Positions 8,735 to 23,000 of a stretch of DNA of 64,000 nt are shown here, one piece after another. The stretch's first letter is position 1, and every line of letters begins with the position of its first letter. The stretch is from Berberis thunbergii (taxonomy: Eukaryota > Streptophyta > Magnoliopsida > Ranunculales > Berberidaceae): assembly GCA_003290165.1 (NCBI GenBank), contig QNQO01010705.1, positions 1-64,000 on the forward strand, read 5' to 3'. The notes beneath the pieces were generated by a model. It searched no databases and was not told the DNA's origin. It was given only the letters and a program-made list of their open reading frames with translations. A program made the translations under genes and the position numbers.

Positions 8735-11480
8735 ACGGTCCGTAACAACGTTTCTCACATCAAATTTGTAGTTTAGATATTTTAAGAGTTATGTTAAGTG
8801 TTCAAATAGCTCTTGTAACTTTGATTTTACCATTTTTTGCATGTCTTTCATCTCTCATTCAATTTTCTAAATTATTTTTATTTTTTACTTTATAGATTGT
8901 ACATTCTTGTCAAAATGATTGGAAAATGATAAAAAAAAAATTAAAGATAAAAAAGGAAATAAGTACAAAGGGAAACATTTATGATGTATCAAGGAACGTT
9001 AAGACTCCGTGAAGGTATCAAAAAATGATTATCTAAAAAAGTTACGATTGAACCTATCTTCCACAACAATTAATTCATTTATCTCAATAAAAATAAAATG
9101 TTCTAATCTGTTGAGCCATTAAAAAAACCTTTATATTTCTCTCTTTCATACACACCACATAAGCACGCGAGGAATCGTACACTATAATCACTCCACATGC
9201 CGAAACGAATTAACTTGGAAACACCAACTTAACCAATTCAAAAACGTAACCTTGAAATATTAAACAAATTGATAGTTTCTCATCCAATAAACCCTCCAAA
9301 TGGTAACCAAATTGGCTAGTGGGAGTGGCATTTGACACCATTTGACCCAACTTTGTCTACCTAACGAACACACCCCCCTTACACACACACACACTCACCA
9401 AACTCATCTCCTCCAAATCTTGTCTACCACAAAGTAGGTTGGTGGTGAACATGACCTTTTGCATTAGGTCAACAACACTTGAACATTGGTTCTACACTCA
9501 AGCTTACATTTTCTTTTCATTATTAGGAAATTTTGGACCTTTAAACTTGCATTAACTTTGAACTATAATATTGCTTATATGTTGAAACATTCATTTATAA
9601 CTCTTTATTGTCTGATCAAATGTTCAATTATGAATTGGTGGAGATGCTATGGTAGGTCGACTTGCTTGAATCCTGCCATGACATATTATAGTTCTTGCAT
9701 TGCGAAAACCATGCTCGAAAGAAAAAAAAATCATTTTTTCGATATCATATAGAAAACTTATATCATACCTTCATCAGGAAGATATATGCAAGAACTTTCA
9801 CCAACACCATTTTGATTTGGTTTTATGAACAATATGTTATTTCTAAAGTGGTAGTAGTTGATTAAAATTGATAAGTTATGTATATTAAACACCCAATTTT
9901 AGCTACAGTGATCTTAATAGAATATATTATCAATGTCATTTGTTAAGAAACAACACCAACCCACCCACTAATAATAAACATATTAGATGAAATCATGACA
10001 TTATGCATGATGTAATTACACAAACCCTTTCTTGAATTATCAAGGGAATCCCTACATAAATTGACCTTTTGGTCGAACATCCACTCTTTGAACATCCACT
10101 CTTTATACAAGTTAGGATTTTGTAAGATATCGCAAGTTCGAGTCTGATTTGATTAACCCTATAAGATCAATCATATAGCCTTTGGATATAAATTAACAAA
10201 TAAAAAAAATGATCAACAACTCAATTAAAAAATGATCAACAACCCAAATTAGGGTTTCCATTGAAAGACTTAATTTTCTGATTAATACTTTGAATATCTT
10301 CTATAAAATTTACACAATGTTGGCAATACATCCAATGGATCGGACGAAGAAAGCACACCATTTTATCGCATTGAGAGGTAGGTAGGTGAGATTAATATTC
10401 TAAGAAGTTCTAATCATAGCTTAAAATTAAGCTGGTGTCCATTATCAACAACAATAAGAACAAAGAAATTAATTACACTATCTTTGTGGGGTTATTCATT
10501 ATAAAATGACTCTAAAAATGGTTTAATTTAAATATTTCAAGATGATAAATGATTCAAAACAGTGGTTAGTTGTTATATGTTTAGATTCTTAAACATTGTA
10601 ATAATAATAGTGTTGGTGATGTTGAGCTAATCCCATTATCTATAGCGAAAGAAATGTGAAAAATATTGGAATTGAAAAAGGAAACACACAGCAACATGAT
10701 TATAAATAAATAAATAAATACTAAAATGATTTATATTTCTTAAATGTCTTAAATAAAGTGTTCAAGTACTGATTCCCTGAGGTTAACCTCACGCGAAAAT
10801 GCAGGTTTTATTATCGAAGTAGTGCATCACACGAATCTAGAGAACGAGAACATAAAACAATCGAAACATGCATGATTACTTCATCGAATCCATATGATTG
10901 CCAAGAGTATTTATATAATATTTTCCTATTTGCTTGTAATTTGTTTAGAGACTTGGTTTTTGACACTTTCATGGTGTCTTGACATTCTTTGATGTAGAAA
11001 CGATTCTCTCTATCTTTTATTTTCTTTCTTATATTTAATAAACATCTTTGTATTTGGCGAAAATATATATATATATTAGTTGTACCATAGAGAATCTCAT
11101 AATTGATGCAAAATTCAGATTATATCATTTACTAAGGGAGACCAATGTAGGTGTCAATCAACCCAGTTTAATAAATGTGTACATTAAATAGGAATCACAG
11201 GATTCTTGTTGTAAGTCACTAATGGCAGTAATACCATTCCCAAAAAAAAAGCTAAAATTATAGAGTGAAATGATATCAACTTGTGATATGGTAATTTAAT
11301 TAATTATAAAGTTTAATGAGATTTAAATTCTTTCCTAATACATGGTAATTAATTTTATTTAAAAAAAATCAATAAAGAAATAAATAGGAAAATCTTATCA
11401 GGTAGTTTAATATTGAGAAATCAAATATATAAATATATTTTTCATGAAGATTAAGGGACCCCCTAAAGGTCTAAGTGTGG
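8735..11480. other. Intergenic spacer upstream of PAL
   Basis: A+T-rich DNA with no supportable gene. A (CA)n microsatellite lies near 9385. Frames up to 88 codons occur but show no protein-like composition or splice context. Confidence 0.5.
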
Positions 11481-11515
11481 GATCCCAATATGTCAATTTG
11501 AAGACCACTAACACC

Positions 11516-11740
11516 ACCAACCATTTCCAGTTAGTATCTCAGAAATTTCTCTATATTTTTTTTTTCCTTCAATCAAACTTATGGACCTTAAGCACTTAAA
11601 TCATCACACCATTACATTAATCCACGTGCCCTATTTCGATCCCTTCGATCGATTGTCAATCCAAGGGTCAGTCATATCTCTCAACTAACCTTACAAGCCT
11701 TCTTACTTACCAAACAGCTTCCTACATTATCTATTTAAAG
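11516..11740 (+). promoter_or_regulatory. PAL promoter with AC elements, G-box and TATA
   Basis: Upstream of PAL there is ACCAACC at 11516-11522 (an AC-II type MYB element), CACGTG at 11623-11628 (G-box), ACCAAAC at 11709-11715 (AC-like) and TATTTAA at 11733-11739. AC elements are the known binding sites for MYB regulators of phenylpropanoid genes. The TATA-like box is about 155 bp before the ATG, leaving a 5' leader of roughly 120 bases. Confidence 0.6.
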
Positions 11741-11892
11741 CACCCAAAGATTGGTGAACAAACTCAGAGAAGAAAGAAAATTTTCTATCAAAAAAACCAC
11801 AAAGAAACTCTTTCCTTCCTCTTCTTTAGACCACATTTCAATCTTAATATACTTTTCTTTGTGAGCCAAAACAAAAAAAAAAAATTATAGGT

Positions 11893-14800
11893 ATGGGGAG
11901 TTTAGTGCATGAGAGTTCAGAATCAATGGTGATATGTTTGAAGGACCCATTGAATTGGGGTGTGGCAGCTGAGGGACTAAAGGGGAGTCATTTGGATGAG
12001 GTGAAGAGGATGGTATGTGAGTATAGGAAAGGGGTAGTGAGACTTGGTGGTGAGAGTCTTACAATATCACAAGTCGCCGCCATCGGCGCGGCTGAAGGTG
12101 GTGGTGATGTGGTGGTGGAGCTAGCAGAGTCAGCCAGGGCTGGTGTTAAGGCTAGTAGTGATTGGGTTATGGACAGCATGAACAAAGGCACTGATAGTTA
12201 TGGTGTTACTACTGGTTTTGGTGCCACTTCTCATAGGAGGACTAAACAAGGTGGTGCACTTCAAAAGGAGCTCATTAGGTATATTTACAAAACTCTCAAC
12301 TCAAACTCAACTCAACTCAATCAAATCTTTGTTTCTGTTCGTGACTTTTGTTTTTCTCTCCTACACTAAATTTTCTAGATGAGAATCTCATCATTATTAT
12401 AATCATCATCATCAAAAGCCCATTCTCGATACTTTTGAGATCGACTATACGTATTTTGATTCTTACAAAAAAAAAAAATCATTACGTAGAATGATTTGGC
12501 GAATCGAAGTGAATCATTTGAGATTTGAATCATATGAATATTGATAATAATAACAAATCTATATCAGCAATAATTCATAAAGGTTTATTTTTACTTTTTT
12601 TGGGAAATTAAGACACTGAATCTTTTAACCCATCACTATGGGGCCTATTTGATGATGTTGAGGGGTTAAAAGATCTTTAACCCCATCAAGGTTTATTCAT
12701 CTCTTAATTACTCCTGATTTATTAATTTTTTTACTATTATAGAATTTAACACAAGACGTGGGGTTAAACCATCACAGTCTTAATTAAGGCTCTTAACTAT
12801 CCAACCTGATTATCATTGACAAAAATTTCAACCATCTTAACATTAATACACGATAACGATGGTAAGTTTGTAGAACGCCGACTTTATAAATACTCAAAAT
12901 ATTATTAATTTTTAGTAATTACCATAAAATTATAATTTGGATATATTTAATAATATACCATTTCATTCATAAAGCATCACATTAGCTTCTTATATATGTC
13001 CACTGTTATTCGCAGAAAAAGTTTGGAATGCCTAAAATACATGGTTGGTCTCATACTCATGGTGACTTTAAACTTTTGCGCGATTAAATATGGAAAATAA
13101 ATTGATATTTTCTATTTATAACAAATATTATTTTAAGAATTTTTTATATAAACTTGGTCTTACTTGGGAAGTTTATCTACAGCCTACCTAAACTTAGATA
13201 AGCTAATTTTGGTTTGTAATTTCACCTAATCTTCCCAGTATGACTATTTCATAAGTTGGGTTTTAAATTGATTAGCTGACACTTACTGAGTCAATCCGCG
13301 GAGTCTTAAGTATAAACTTAAAGTTGTCTCAAAGTGCCAACTTGCATTTTTAGTTTTTGGCATTAATTTACTAACTTAATCGGTGATGAATTATTCGATG
13401 TTTTATTGAAGTTGACATGTTGGCATGTCATGTGTCGAGGGTGTTTTGATTTGTCTTGGTCAAAATGCGCGTAAATGACATTAAATAGTAATAACCCTGT
13501 CTTTCGAGTACTATGTATGAACATTTTTACAATGCAAATGCACATGGTCAAATACTATTTTTACGGAATATCATAGACACAATTCTAACTAGCTTGCTAT
13601 CCATCATTGGTATGTAACAGATTTTTGAATGCTGGAGTGTTCGGCAATGGAACAGAATCATCTCATACATTGCCACACACAGCAACAAGAGCAGCAATGC
13701 TGGTCAGAATCAACACTCTCCTCCAGGGTTACTCAGGCATTCGCTTTGAAATCTTGGAAGCCTTGGCCAAGTTCCTGAACCAAAACATCACCCCATGCTT
13801 GCCCTTAAGAGGTACAATCACTGCATCCGGTGATCTCGTTCCATTATCCTACATTGCTGGTCTTTTGACTGGAAGGCCTAATTCGAAGGCGGTTGGTCCC
13901 AAGGGTGAGACCCTCAATGCTGAAGAAGCTTTCCGTCTAGCTGGGATTGATAGTGATTTCTTTGAGTTGCAACCTAAGGAGGGACTTGCACTAGTGAATG
14001 GTACCGCAGTGGGGTCTGGATTGGCTTCCATTGTTTTGTTTGAAGCAAACATTCTAGCTCTTCTAGCTGAAGTTATTTCAGCTGTTTTTGCTGAAGTAAT
14101 GCAGGGGAAGCCAGAGTTTACTGACCATTTGACGCATAAGTTGAAGCATCACCCAGGGCAGATTGAAGCCGCAGCTATAATGGAACATATTTTGGATGGC
14201 AGTTCATATGTTAAGGCAGCTCAGAAGTTGCATGAAACCGATCCACTACAGAAGCCAAAGCAAGATCGTTATGCTCTACGTACTTCTCCCCAGTGGCTAG
14301 GACCTCAGATTGAGGTAATCCGATCCTCTACCAGGTCAATTGAGCGGGAAATCAACTCGGTTAATGACAACCCATTGATTGATGTATCAAGAAACAAGGC
14401 TCTCCATGGTGGAAATTTCCAAGGGACGCCAATTGGTGTGTCTATGGACAACACTAGGTTGGCACTTGCAGCAATAGGAAAGCTCTTGTTCGCACAATTC
14501 TCTGAGCTTGTTAATGACTTTTACAACAATGGGTTGCCTTCCAATTTGTCCGGTGGGCAGAATCCTAGCTTGGACTATGGTTTCAAGGGTGCTGAGATCG
14601 CAATGGCCTCCTACTGTTCTGAACTCCAGTTCCTAGGAAACCCAGTGACAAACCATGTTCAAAGTGCAGAGCAACACAACCAGGATGTAAACTCATTGGG
14701 TCTAATTTCTTCAAGGAAAACCGCGGAAGCAATAGACATCTTGAAGCTCATGTCATCGACTTTCCTAGTAGGACTTTGCCAAGCAATTGATCTAAGGCAT

Positions 14801-15370
14801 ATGGAGGAGAACTTGAGGTGCTGTGTGAAGGACACTGTGAGCCAAGTGGCTAAGAAAGTACTAGCATTGGGAGTCAATGGTGAGCTTCATCCATCCAGGT
14901 TCTGCGAAAAGGACTTACTTCTGGTAGTTGATAGAGAGTATGTTTTCTCCTACATCGACGACCCCTGCCTAGCTACTTACCCTCTCATGCAGAAGCTAAG
15001 GCAAGTACTCGTCGATCATGCATTGAGCAATGGTGCAAATGAGATGGATTCCAACACTTCCATCTTCCAAAAGATCACCACATTTGAGGAGGAACTCAAG
15101 GTTTTGTTGCCTAAGGAAGTCGAAAGTGTGAGGAGTGCTATCGAGAGCGGAAGCCCAGCTATCCCAAACAGAATCAAGGAATGCAGGTCATATCCATTGT
15201 ACAAGTTTGTAAGGGAAGAATTGGGTACTAGCCTATTGACTGGGGAGAAGGTTCGATCACCCGGTGAAGAGTTCGACAAGGTGTTTTCGGCAATATGTGA
15301 AGGCAAGATCATTGATCCACTTCTTGATTGCCTGAAGGGATGGAATGGCTCTCCTCTACCTATCTGTTAA
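11893..15370 (+). CDS. PAL: Phenylalanine ammonia-lyase (two exons)
   Basis: The enzyme removes ammonia from L-phenylalanine to give trans-cinnamate, the entry step of phenylpropanoid metabolism, as a cytosolic homotetramer. Exon 1 is 11893-12278 (ends ATTAG|GTATAT), the intron is 12279-13620 (ends AACAG), and exon 2 is 13621-15370 with stop TAA; together 711 residues, the usual plant size. The single intron splits an arginine codon, the conserved plant PAL position. The catalytic tyrosine sits in [10 protein letters not shown] (Tyr103). The Ala-Ser-Gly triad that cyclises to the MIO prosthetic group is residues 197-199 in [13 protein letters not shown]. Phe130-Leu131 at the selectivity position favours phenylalanine over tyrosine. 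The C-terminal shielding domain is present and ends in LPIC. No disruption was seen, so the gene should be functional. Confidence 0.98.
12757..12832 (-). repeat. Short dispersed repeat in the PAL intron
   Basis: The segment with ACGTGGGGTTAAACC and CCAACCTGATTATCATTG matches 62911-62965 (ACGTGGGGATTAAACC, CCAATCAGGCTACCATTG). On the minus strand GGTTTAACCCC resembles a tRNA B box, so a tRNA-derived SINE is possible, but the evidence is thin. Confidence 0.4.
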
Positions 15371-16071
15371 ATTTGTTTGTAACTTCAAATCTTTTGGTCA
15401 ATTTACTTTCTATCCTGCTTCTAATAATGTTCTTTTTTGTTGTTGTTATAACATATGTACAAGAGAAATGTGATCAATATGATTAAACAGTTCTTTCATC
15501 AGTTTTGCAAGTTATTCGTGTTCATTTCAGAATCCAGAATTCTAATTAGGGTTTAAGGTTTAGGGTTTTTGGACAAGTATATTTGCCTTTTACGAAAATA
15601 AATAAATAATTGGATCAACTAATTTTGTGTGCCTTTATTAGATGGATAAGAAATCATCCTTATTTGGGGAGTCACCAAAGTCGGTGGTAGGTTGAAGTTG
15701 AAAGAATGCACAGGTTCTTCACCTACCATTAAAAGTGGATGAACAAAATTGTGCTCCATATTTTGCCAGTCTTTACAATAACAAGTTGGTGTCACAACTA
15801 ATACAGAGAACCATACAACTGTCCTTGCTGATGCATTATTGCTTGATAAAGCTATACCATATACTTCTATATTATAGTGGTGATAACAGTCAAATCATTA
15901 ATAATGGAAGCAATTAAAATCTTAGCCCTATTTTAGTTATTTATACATTATAAGGTCTATTTAAAATCTCAAAAAAAAAAATCATTAAAAAAAAAAAATT
16001 ATAGTGTTATCAGAACCAGGTTTTCAATCCTGGGAACTCTGTTTTATATATTTATTACTAATTTTAAACAT
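15371..16071. other. PAL 3' region and spacer
   Basis: Contains the PAL 3' untranslated region. AATAAATAAATAATT near 15597 is one possible polyadenylation region. A degenerate telomere-like string (GGTTTAAGGTTTAGGGTTT) lies near 15549. No gene is seen in the rest. Confidence 0.4.
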
Positions 16072-16080
16072 ATATATTTG

Positions 16081-16281
16081 AGAGATTCTAAATGTCGAGG
16101 GAAAGGGCGAGGAAATCAGCGAGGGAAATGATCTGGCGAGGTGAGAGCCGTTCATTTCCCTCGAGATTCGTGTATTGACTTTTTTCACGCGAATCTCGAG
16201 GGAAATGAACGGCTCTCACCTCGCCAGATCATTTCCCTCGCTGATTTCCTCGCCCTTTCCCTCGACATTTAGAATTTCTCT
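16081..16281. mobile_element. Fold-back MITE (MULE type), copy 2, near-perfect hairpin
   Basis: A 201-bp element whose arms of about 90 bp are almost exact inverses (only small indels) around a loop near 16172-16186. Ends are AGAGATTCTAAATGTCGAGG and its inverse. Flanking 9-mers ATATATTTG (16072-16080) and ATATATTTT (16282-16290) differ at one base. Transcription would yield one long hairpin. The open frame across the right arm is a by-product. Confidence 0.85.
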
Positions 16282-17076
16282 ATATATTTTGTTTTATGAA
16301 TTTAGAGAAATGACACTAAAAGTACTACAACCTAACAAATTAATCAGACCCTACCCTAAAATTGACAAGACATTCATATATAGACCACATGGGAATTGGT
16401 GGTTCCTGCAGTTAATTGGAATCTCATGTTATAAACTCTCTTTTATCATCAAAGATGTAATCTCTTTTGTGGTTGGAAGGATTACCATCAAGCATTTCAA
16501 ACTATAGATTGACACAGGCCCTGGTGTTAACTTCCAAATTTCCAATCATTTTCATAAACCAAATTATACAGTGCATGTACTATTAGTTCAATTCCACATT
16601 AATTTTGTGGGTGGTTGGCTCAATAAGTGTTAAACATTGGAAAAGTTAGGTGATGAAGTTAGGAATTTACGACATTTAGATCATTTGAATATCGGAATAT
16701 AATATATCACACAATCACTATAACTATAACAATCATGCTATAATGTTTAATGAAACTATAACAACCAACATTGTCAAAACACCTTGTAGTATAGTAGTTG
16801 TCATCGAATGAAACTATTAAGTATTGCAACCCAAAACCATATGGAATCCTTCCAGCCACGCCACACTCCAGGTAGAGTAGCCTAGACAAAAGGCTTCCAA
16901 AGCACGCTAAAATTAATCTCACTTAATGTGTAACAAGTAGATCTAAGTACCAACTTATAAACAGTGAAGAATTCCAGCAAGGTATAGAAGTGCTCTGATC
17001 AGACCCTCAAATTAGTCCAAAAAACTTCAAATCGAGGCAGAAAGAAAACCAAAGTGGTAGCGTCCAAGCGCATAGG
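16282..17076. other. Spacer and CCT6 3' region
   Basis: No coding region seen. The part nearest 17076 should hold the 3' untranslated region of the minus-strand CCT6 gene. Confidence 0.4.
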
Positions 17077-20000
17077 CTAAGTCGGCTTTCGCATATTTCT
17101 CCCAGCACGAATCACTTCATCCACGAGAAGTAACTGGGATGCAATTACAGGCCTGCAGAGGATAAAAATCGATATAATTATTATGTACTATTTCTACCTG
17201 TACGAGAAATTATAAAATAAAAAGTTACCAAAAAAATCAAAACTCAAGAGATAGATTGACTCACCCTGAATTGATGATTTGGCGCTTCACAGAGTAGTTA
17301 TCAAAAATACCCTCCATGTGGGGATCAATTGGCTCCCCTGTACTCAGGTTCAAGCCCACGACATTTCCATTGTCATGCTCTCCCTAAAACGACAATGAAT
17401 GAAGATTGGATGACTTATTTAGTTATTTCATTTGTCCTTGGGAACTAATCCTTGGACAATTCGAGTGCAGCAAGAGTATTTTTACCTTGAGAGCGATAAT
17501 AACATCCTGAGTGTCAAGACCAGAGTTCTCTGCTAGAGTCTTGGGAACAACAAGAAGAGCATCAGCAAAGGCTTCAATACCAAGTTGTGCACGCTGCACA
17601 AATATATAGATCAGAAGACGTTAATAAAATGAAATGTGGATGATGTCTTCATTTATTACAAAAGGAATTGTAGAAGAAGCAATAATATTTCTTAGGGACT
17701 GAGACTGTCAGAGACACAATAGTAATACCCCTTGAACAGTTTTCTTCACTTCATTGACCAAGTACTGTCTAGCTGCGACTTCAAAAGCTCCTGCACCCTG
17801 AAGAACAAACAAAACGACAGGAATCATAGGGCATAATTATAGACAAGCACTGTCGTGTCCCATTAACAGCAGATCCTAATCGCAAACTTGGACATGTTCT
17901 CAATCACAAAACTTATAATTTGTTTTTAAAGGTTACAACTTACAACCAGAACATTTTGGTTTGGCAAAAACAATAGGAAAAGAAATTTAAATAGCAGTGC
18001 TTTACAAATAGTTTGAAAAGTAATCAAACAAATGTAGTTTAAAAGTTGAAATAAATTAGAAGCTCACCAATATAACAGCTTCATCCTCAATTGTATTTTT
18101 TACTGCCCTCAGACCATCCCGGACAGCATCCTTTATTTGAGCAATTGTATGGTCATTGGGTCCTGCAAAATAGATAGGAAAGTGAGTATAGCTCCATTTT
18201 ACATGAGCGAACAAATTCTTTGAAAGGGTTATTAAGATATAAATCTAATTAGTAAGGCCATATTCTGCATCTTGTTTTACTTACACTAGGGTCTCAGTTG
18301 TTAGTAAATTCGAAAGGAGTCATCCAGAAAAAAAAAAAAAAAAAAAAAAAATCATATTCAGTGTCTCGTTCCAGAGGATGCAAGCTTAAAGAAAAAGGAG
18401 AGAAATGCTTCACACAATCTACATGTCACGAGTTAACGATGTGCTGAAGATTGAGGGATGACAGATACACAATATCTCACATATCATTCTTCTTCAGCCA
18501 CTCTTCTTTCCGACTCCAGTCTCCATTTTCTTTTATGAAGGTGACTCACAAGTCTCAACAAACATATCAAGGAAGCGTAGCCTTCAAATGTCAAATTGTT
18601 GAACTTTGGGACCAATCAGCCCAGTAGCTTACCAAATGATTTTCTCATAAATATTCCTAATTGCATATAGTGCTCTGTTTTCCCATTTTACCCTATAATG
18701 TATTCCCCCTCCAAATATTTATATCAGAGGACTAGTCATTATTTACCTATTTAACATTTCACAATAATATTTTTATCACCGATTCACTCATCTTAGATGT
18801 TTTAACGCTTAGCTTCCAATTAAGACGTATTTTGTAAACAAAATCAAAGCAAACTCATTCAAGGATGACAGTAATCGACACAGGTAAAGGTGCCGAACAC
18901 ATCAACCACAAAAAATCCAATATTACTAACTTGTCATAAAGAATTGAAACCTTCAAAAGATGTGAAATCGTCATCAAATGCAGGGAGTATCCAGGTGTCC
19001 AATACATGTCCGGTGTGGAATATTTTTTTTTGTAACTATGTGGACGAAATTAGGTTTTCATCATCAAAAAGTATTGTTGGCAAAACTATATAGATTTGAA
19101 TTCAATGTGAAACATACCTCTTTTGGATAATTTCTAACCCACTCTAATGAGGGGGGTAGTTTTAGAATCCCCAATCAGATATCTCTCATTAAAAACTTCG
19201 ACACAAATACATCTAATCTATCAAAGACGCAATTATTATAAGTAGCTTGGTGGTCAAACTTTAAACGATAAAAAACTAATCAAACTAACCACAGTAATGG
19301 GAAGACCGAAGACATGTAGATACCTAGTTCCCATGAAAAGCATAATACAAATGCAAGAAGTAAATAATAAACATTGACGTCTTTCATATCATGATGTCAC
19401 AACTAATAAATATATCAAGGCACACCAAGAATTTCAATTCTTACAATCTGCATAGAAAAAACCAAAGAAATGCATGTACCTTTTATCAAGATGGTACAAG
19501 AATGAGGATTCTTTACATTTTCCACGAAAGTGTATTTCTCTTCACCTAGGACGTGCTCATATACTAATCCAGCCCAACCAAGACAATCAGGAGTCAAATC
19601 ATCAACAGAATTCACAGCTTCTCCTCCACAAGCCAAAACTAACCGCTCCATATTTCTTCTCTTTGCCCTTCGTAAGGCAACTATCTACAAACCTCAAGAG
19701 TTTTAGAAAAGGAAACATAAATGGAAACACTGTACCATGACTAATGGCACAAATTTGTAACAACTGATGAAATTATACATCTTCCCCCACCCCACCACCC
19801 ACCGTCTCCCCCCAAAATAAAAACCCATTCTGTCATGCAGCTTCATATAATACAAGAAATGACATCCAAAACACTTAAATTGCTAACTAACCCCAGCTCT
19901 CGCAAGAAGGTCCAGTGATGGAGGATCAATGCCCTTTTGATTAATAACAACAAAATTGTTGTCATTGCCTGAGCAAACCTGTAATCGTCAAATTTCAACT

Positions 20001-23000
20001 ATGTCAGAGAAGCCATATAAAACCCACAAAACAGTGTTTATTTTCCATTTCAAAATAACAATTACAGTAGTTTAGGTCCCAATGTATCTCTAGTTATGCT
20101 GCCCAACTTCACCAATCCAACAAAAGATAAACATATAGAGAACAGCATTCCAACAATTTTACCTTATTCTTCAGTTCAATGATCCTTCTTACTCTTTCGT
20201 CAACTTGGCGCCTTTCAGCAGCAACCATTGCTTCTCTTTGCTCTGCGTTTGAGTAGAAAAATCCTGCATTGACTTCACTGCGAGCTAAAATGTTAGTTCA
20301 TGGTAGTCTATACTCTATATATCACCTCCGTGCTCATATATGATAAAAATGATAAAAAGACGAGCTAAAATAACTTGCATTGAATGGATGTCCAATAAGA
20401 AGTTCAATGTGATCCACACAAATGATGCTATATGTATAATTTTCATGCAACATCACGCTTCAAGACTAACTGCACTGCAGGTGAAAACACTTCACTCAAA
20501 CATTTGGTTTTCTTGACTCTCATATCTCTCCTAACCATGTAACTACTACAACTGAATCTAAATTTAACCCCTGCGAACAAACTAAACAGAACTTCACATA
20601 GATCATGAAGTTGGGGATGTAACTCAGGAACAACAACATTCCAACCACGAGGGCTCAATTATGGGAACGACGAGTATCTAGACTAGATTGTTTAGAGTCT
20701 ATAGTAAACAGTTGAACTTAAAATAGATGGCAGTTTTTTTTTATGGTTTGGATGTTTAAACTAAATGTTTACCGTAGTTATTTTTGTTTATAATCATTGT
20801 TGGAGTATGGATATGCATGTTTCAACTTCAAGTGTTTGATTTAGTATAATTTATATGCACACATGACCTAGGCAGACCACCTTTTCCACCGGAAAATGGT
20901 AGGGGGCAAGGCGTCAACGTCCAGCACTAATGCCTTTGTGAAGCGAGGTGCGGCTGCTGCAGAGGTTTCAAAGGTTACAACTTTTAAAAAATTTAAATTT
21001 TAGGTTGAGATTTAAGTTTTTTCTATAGGGATTTTATTTATTTATTTATTATTATTATTATTTTATTTTTTTCTCGTTTAAGTTGCATTTCTAAATGCAA
21101 CTAGGGGTTCCATAGGAGCCTTGGTCACCCTCCACCTTGTCTAGGTATTATTGCAGCGCTCTAAGGCTGAGGCAAAGCACTTTTAAAAAAAATGGTCTTT
21201 TGGAGCACTGAGAGACCCACGACATCTAAACGACCTAGATAACAATCTATCCTTGAGACCTTCACAGACCTCAACCCTTCTTAATATCTTTTTTCTACCT
21301 TGCCTTTGTTAACACTTGGCAAAGAGAACTATATGATTCACTCAGTCTGCACTACATTAATAAAACCAGTTGCTTCCTGTTTTGCCACAAAGACCGTTTC
21401 AAGTTTTAAAAGGAAATTTGACGATAGTATAGTGAAGCGTTGACTATGGTATTAATCTCATCTTGACTTGATCTTTCCAATTTTGGTTTTACAGAAAATT
21501 ATCTCAAGATTTTTCTTAGCATCATAAGAAATTTTCCTCAAGCAAACAACAGTATACCAAAACAGAAGAAACCAACTGATGATGAAAGACTCCAGTCATA
21601 GCAAGGAACATTATAAAAGAGACTCCACAAAATACATGGTGAAAGACATAGCAAGGAACAGTAACCAAAGACTCCAGTCATATTTTATCCATACCACCAA
21701 CATTTTCATAAAGAGTTCTAATGGGATCAGGTCATTACTTCCAGCGTAGCAAAACTCAAACAATGATTTTGATTAATAACAAGAGTCATATTCACAAAAT
21801 TCAGCGTACCTTTTCTCATACTCTAATGATACATTACAGGTCAGGATGTGACAGTTTTCCACTCGCCTCTTCATATCAGGATGTCTAGATCCATGATCAA
21901 GGACAAGACCCTCAACCTGAAACAGTAGAGCAAAGCAAGATATAACTGAAAATACTCGAAAGCAACACATTAGAGCAAGTGAAACTATTTGTAAGCACTA
22001 ATTATGTAATTGCAAAAAATAAAAAGACTAATCAGTCCATTGATCCGTATAACCTATTATTTGGCCTGAGTTACCTGCTGAACTCAGCCGTGTAAACCAA
22101 GTTGACCATTTTTAGCTTAATGGTTCTTTTTTTCTGGTTTAAGGGGTAGGTCCCCATTTTCTTCTTGTTGTGCCTAACCATTCAACAACTAGGATGTGTT
22201 TGCATGGAATCCCATTCCATGTAATCCACTGGGGGTGGGGGACTTACATTTTAAGGTAATGTTAAGGGATTACAATCATCATCAACCTCTAGCCTATATT
22301 TTTAATCAAATGTAGGAATGGAATTCCTACATTTGATTAAGGATTAAGGAGTATGATTCTTATGTCTCTTTCAGTCTCATTCAAATATTTGATAAAAATG
22401 AAGATGTTGATGTCTTGATGATGATTGCTTGAAGGTAAAGGGTCCCCCATGGACTCCATGGATTAGGATTCCATACAACTAAACACACCCTTAGACAACT
22501 CTTGTCTAAACGATAGAGAAAGACAATAAGACATTCAAAACGAAAACAAAATAGGAGCAAGGAACAGAAAGAAAGATGTAAGGAAAAAGGGAAAGAGGAA
22601 ATGAAGTCCATTTTTTTAGTGCTGCAAACGGACAACTGCTCCAATGTATTATTTTTTGATACATCATACTTCGCCCTTTCTCCTTACTCCTCCTATACAA
22701 GAGAAAAATTTCTCTGTTGCTCCATATATTTTTTTTTCCCCTTTTCTCACTCCTTGATATACATTATATATTTTATTTTGTTTTATTTCCCTTTTCTTCT
22801 CCTCTGGAGTTGCAAAAAATCTATAACTATATTAAAACTCAAGAAAAAGAACACTTTCAACCTACCAAACGTGTATCAACATCAAACTTATGTCTCATGT
22901 GCATAATCTCTACCATAAACAGATCAATCGGCTCCTCAGGCTTGCGAATGCATAGCACCTGTCGAAGTACAAAGTACATGAATTAAGAAAGAAGCCACCA

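Noticed and set aside
13607..13620. Alternative PAL start MVCNR before exon 2
   Set aside because: These codons are the end of the intron; exon 2 begins at 13621 after the AACAG acceptor and joins exon 1 in phase.
16175..16507. 110-codon plus-strand frame
   Set aside because: Its first third is the arm of a fold-back MITE and the rest has no protein-like features.
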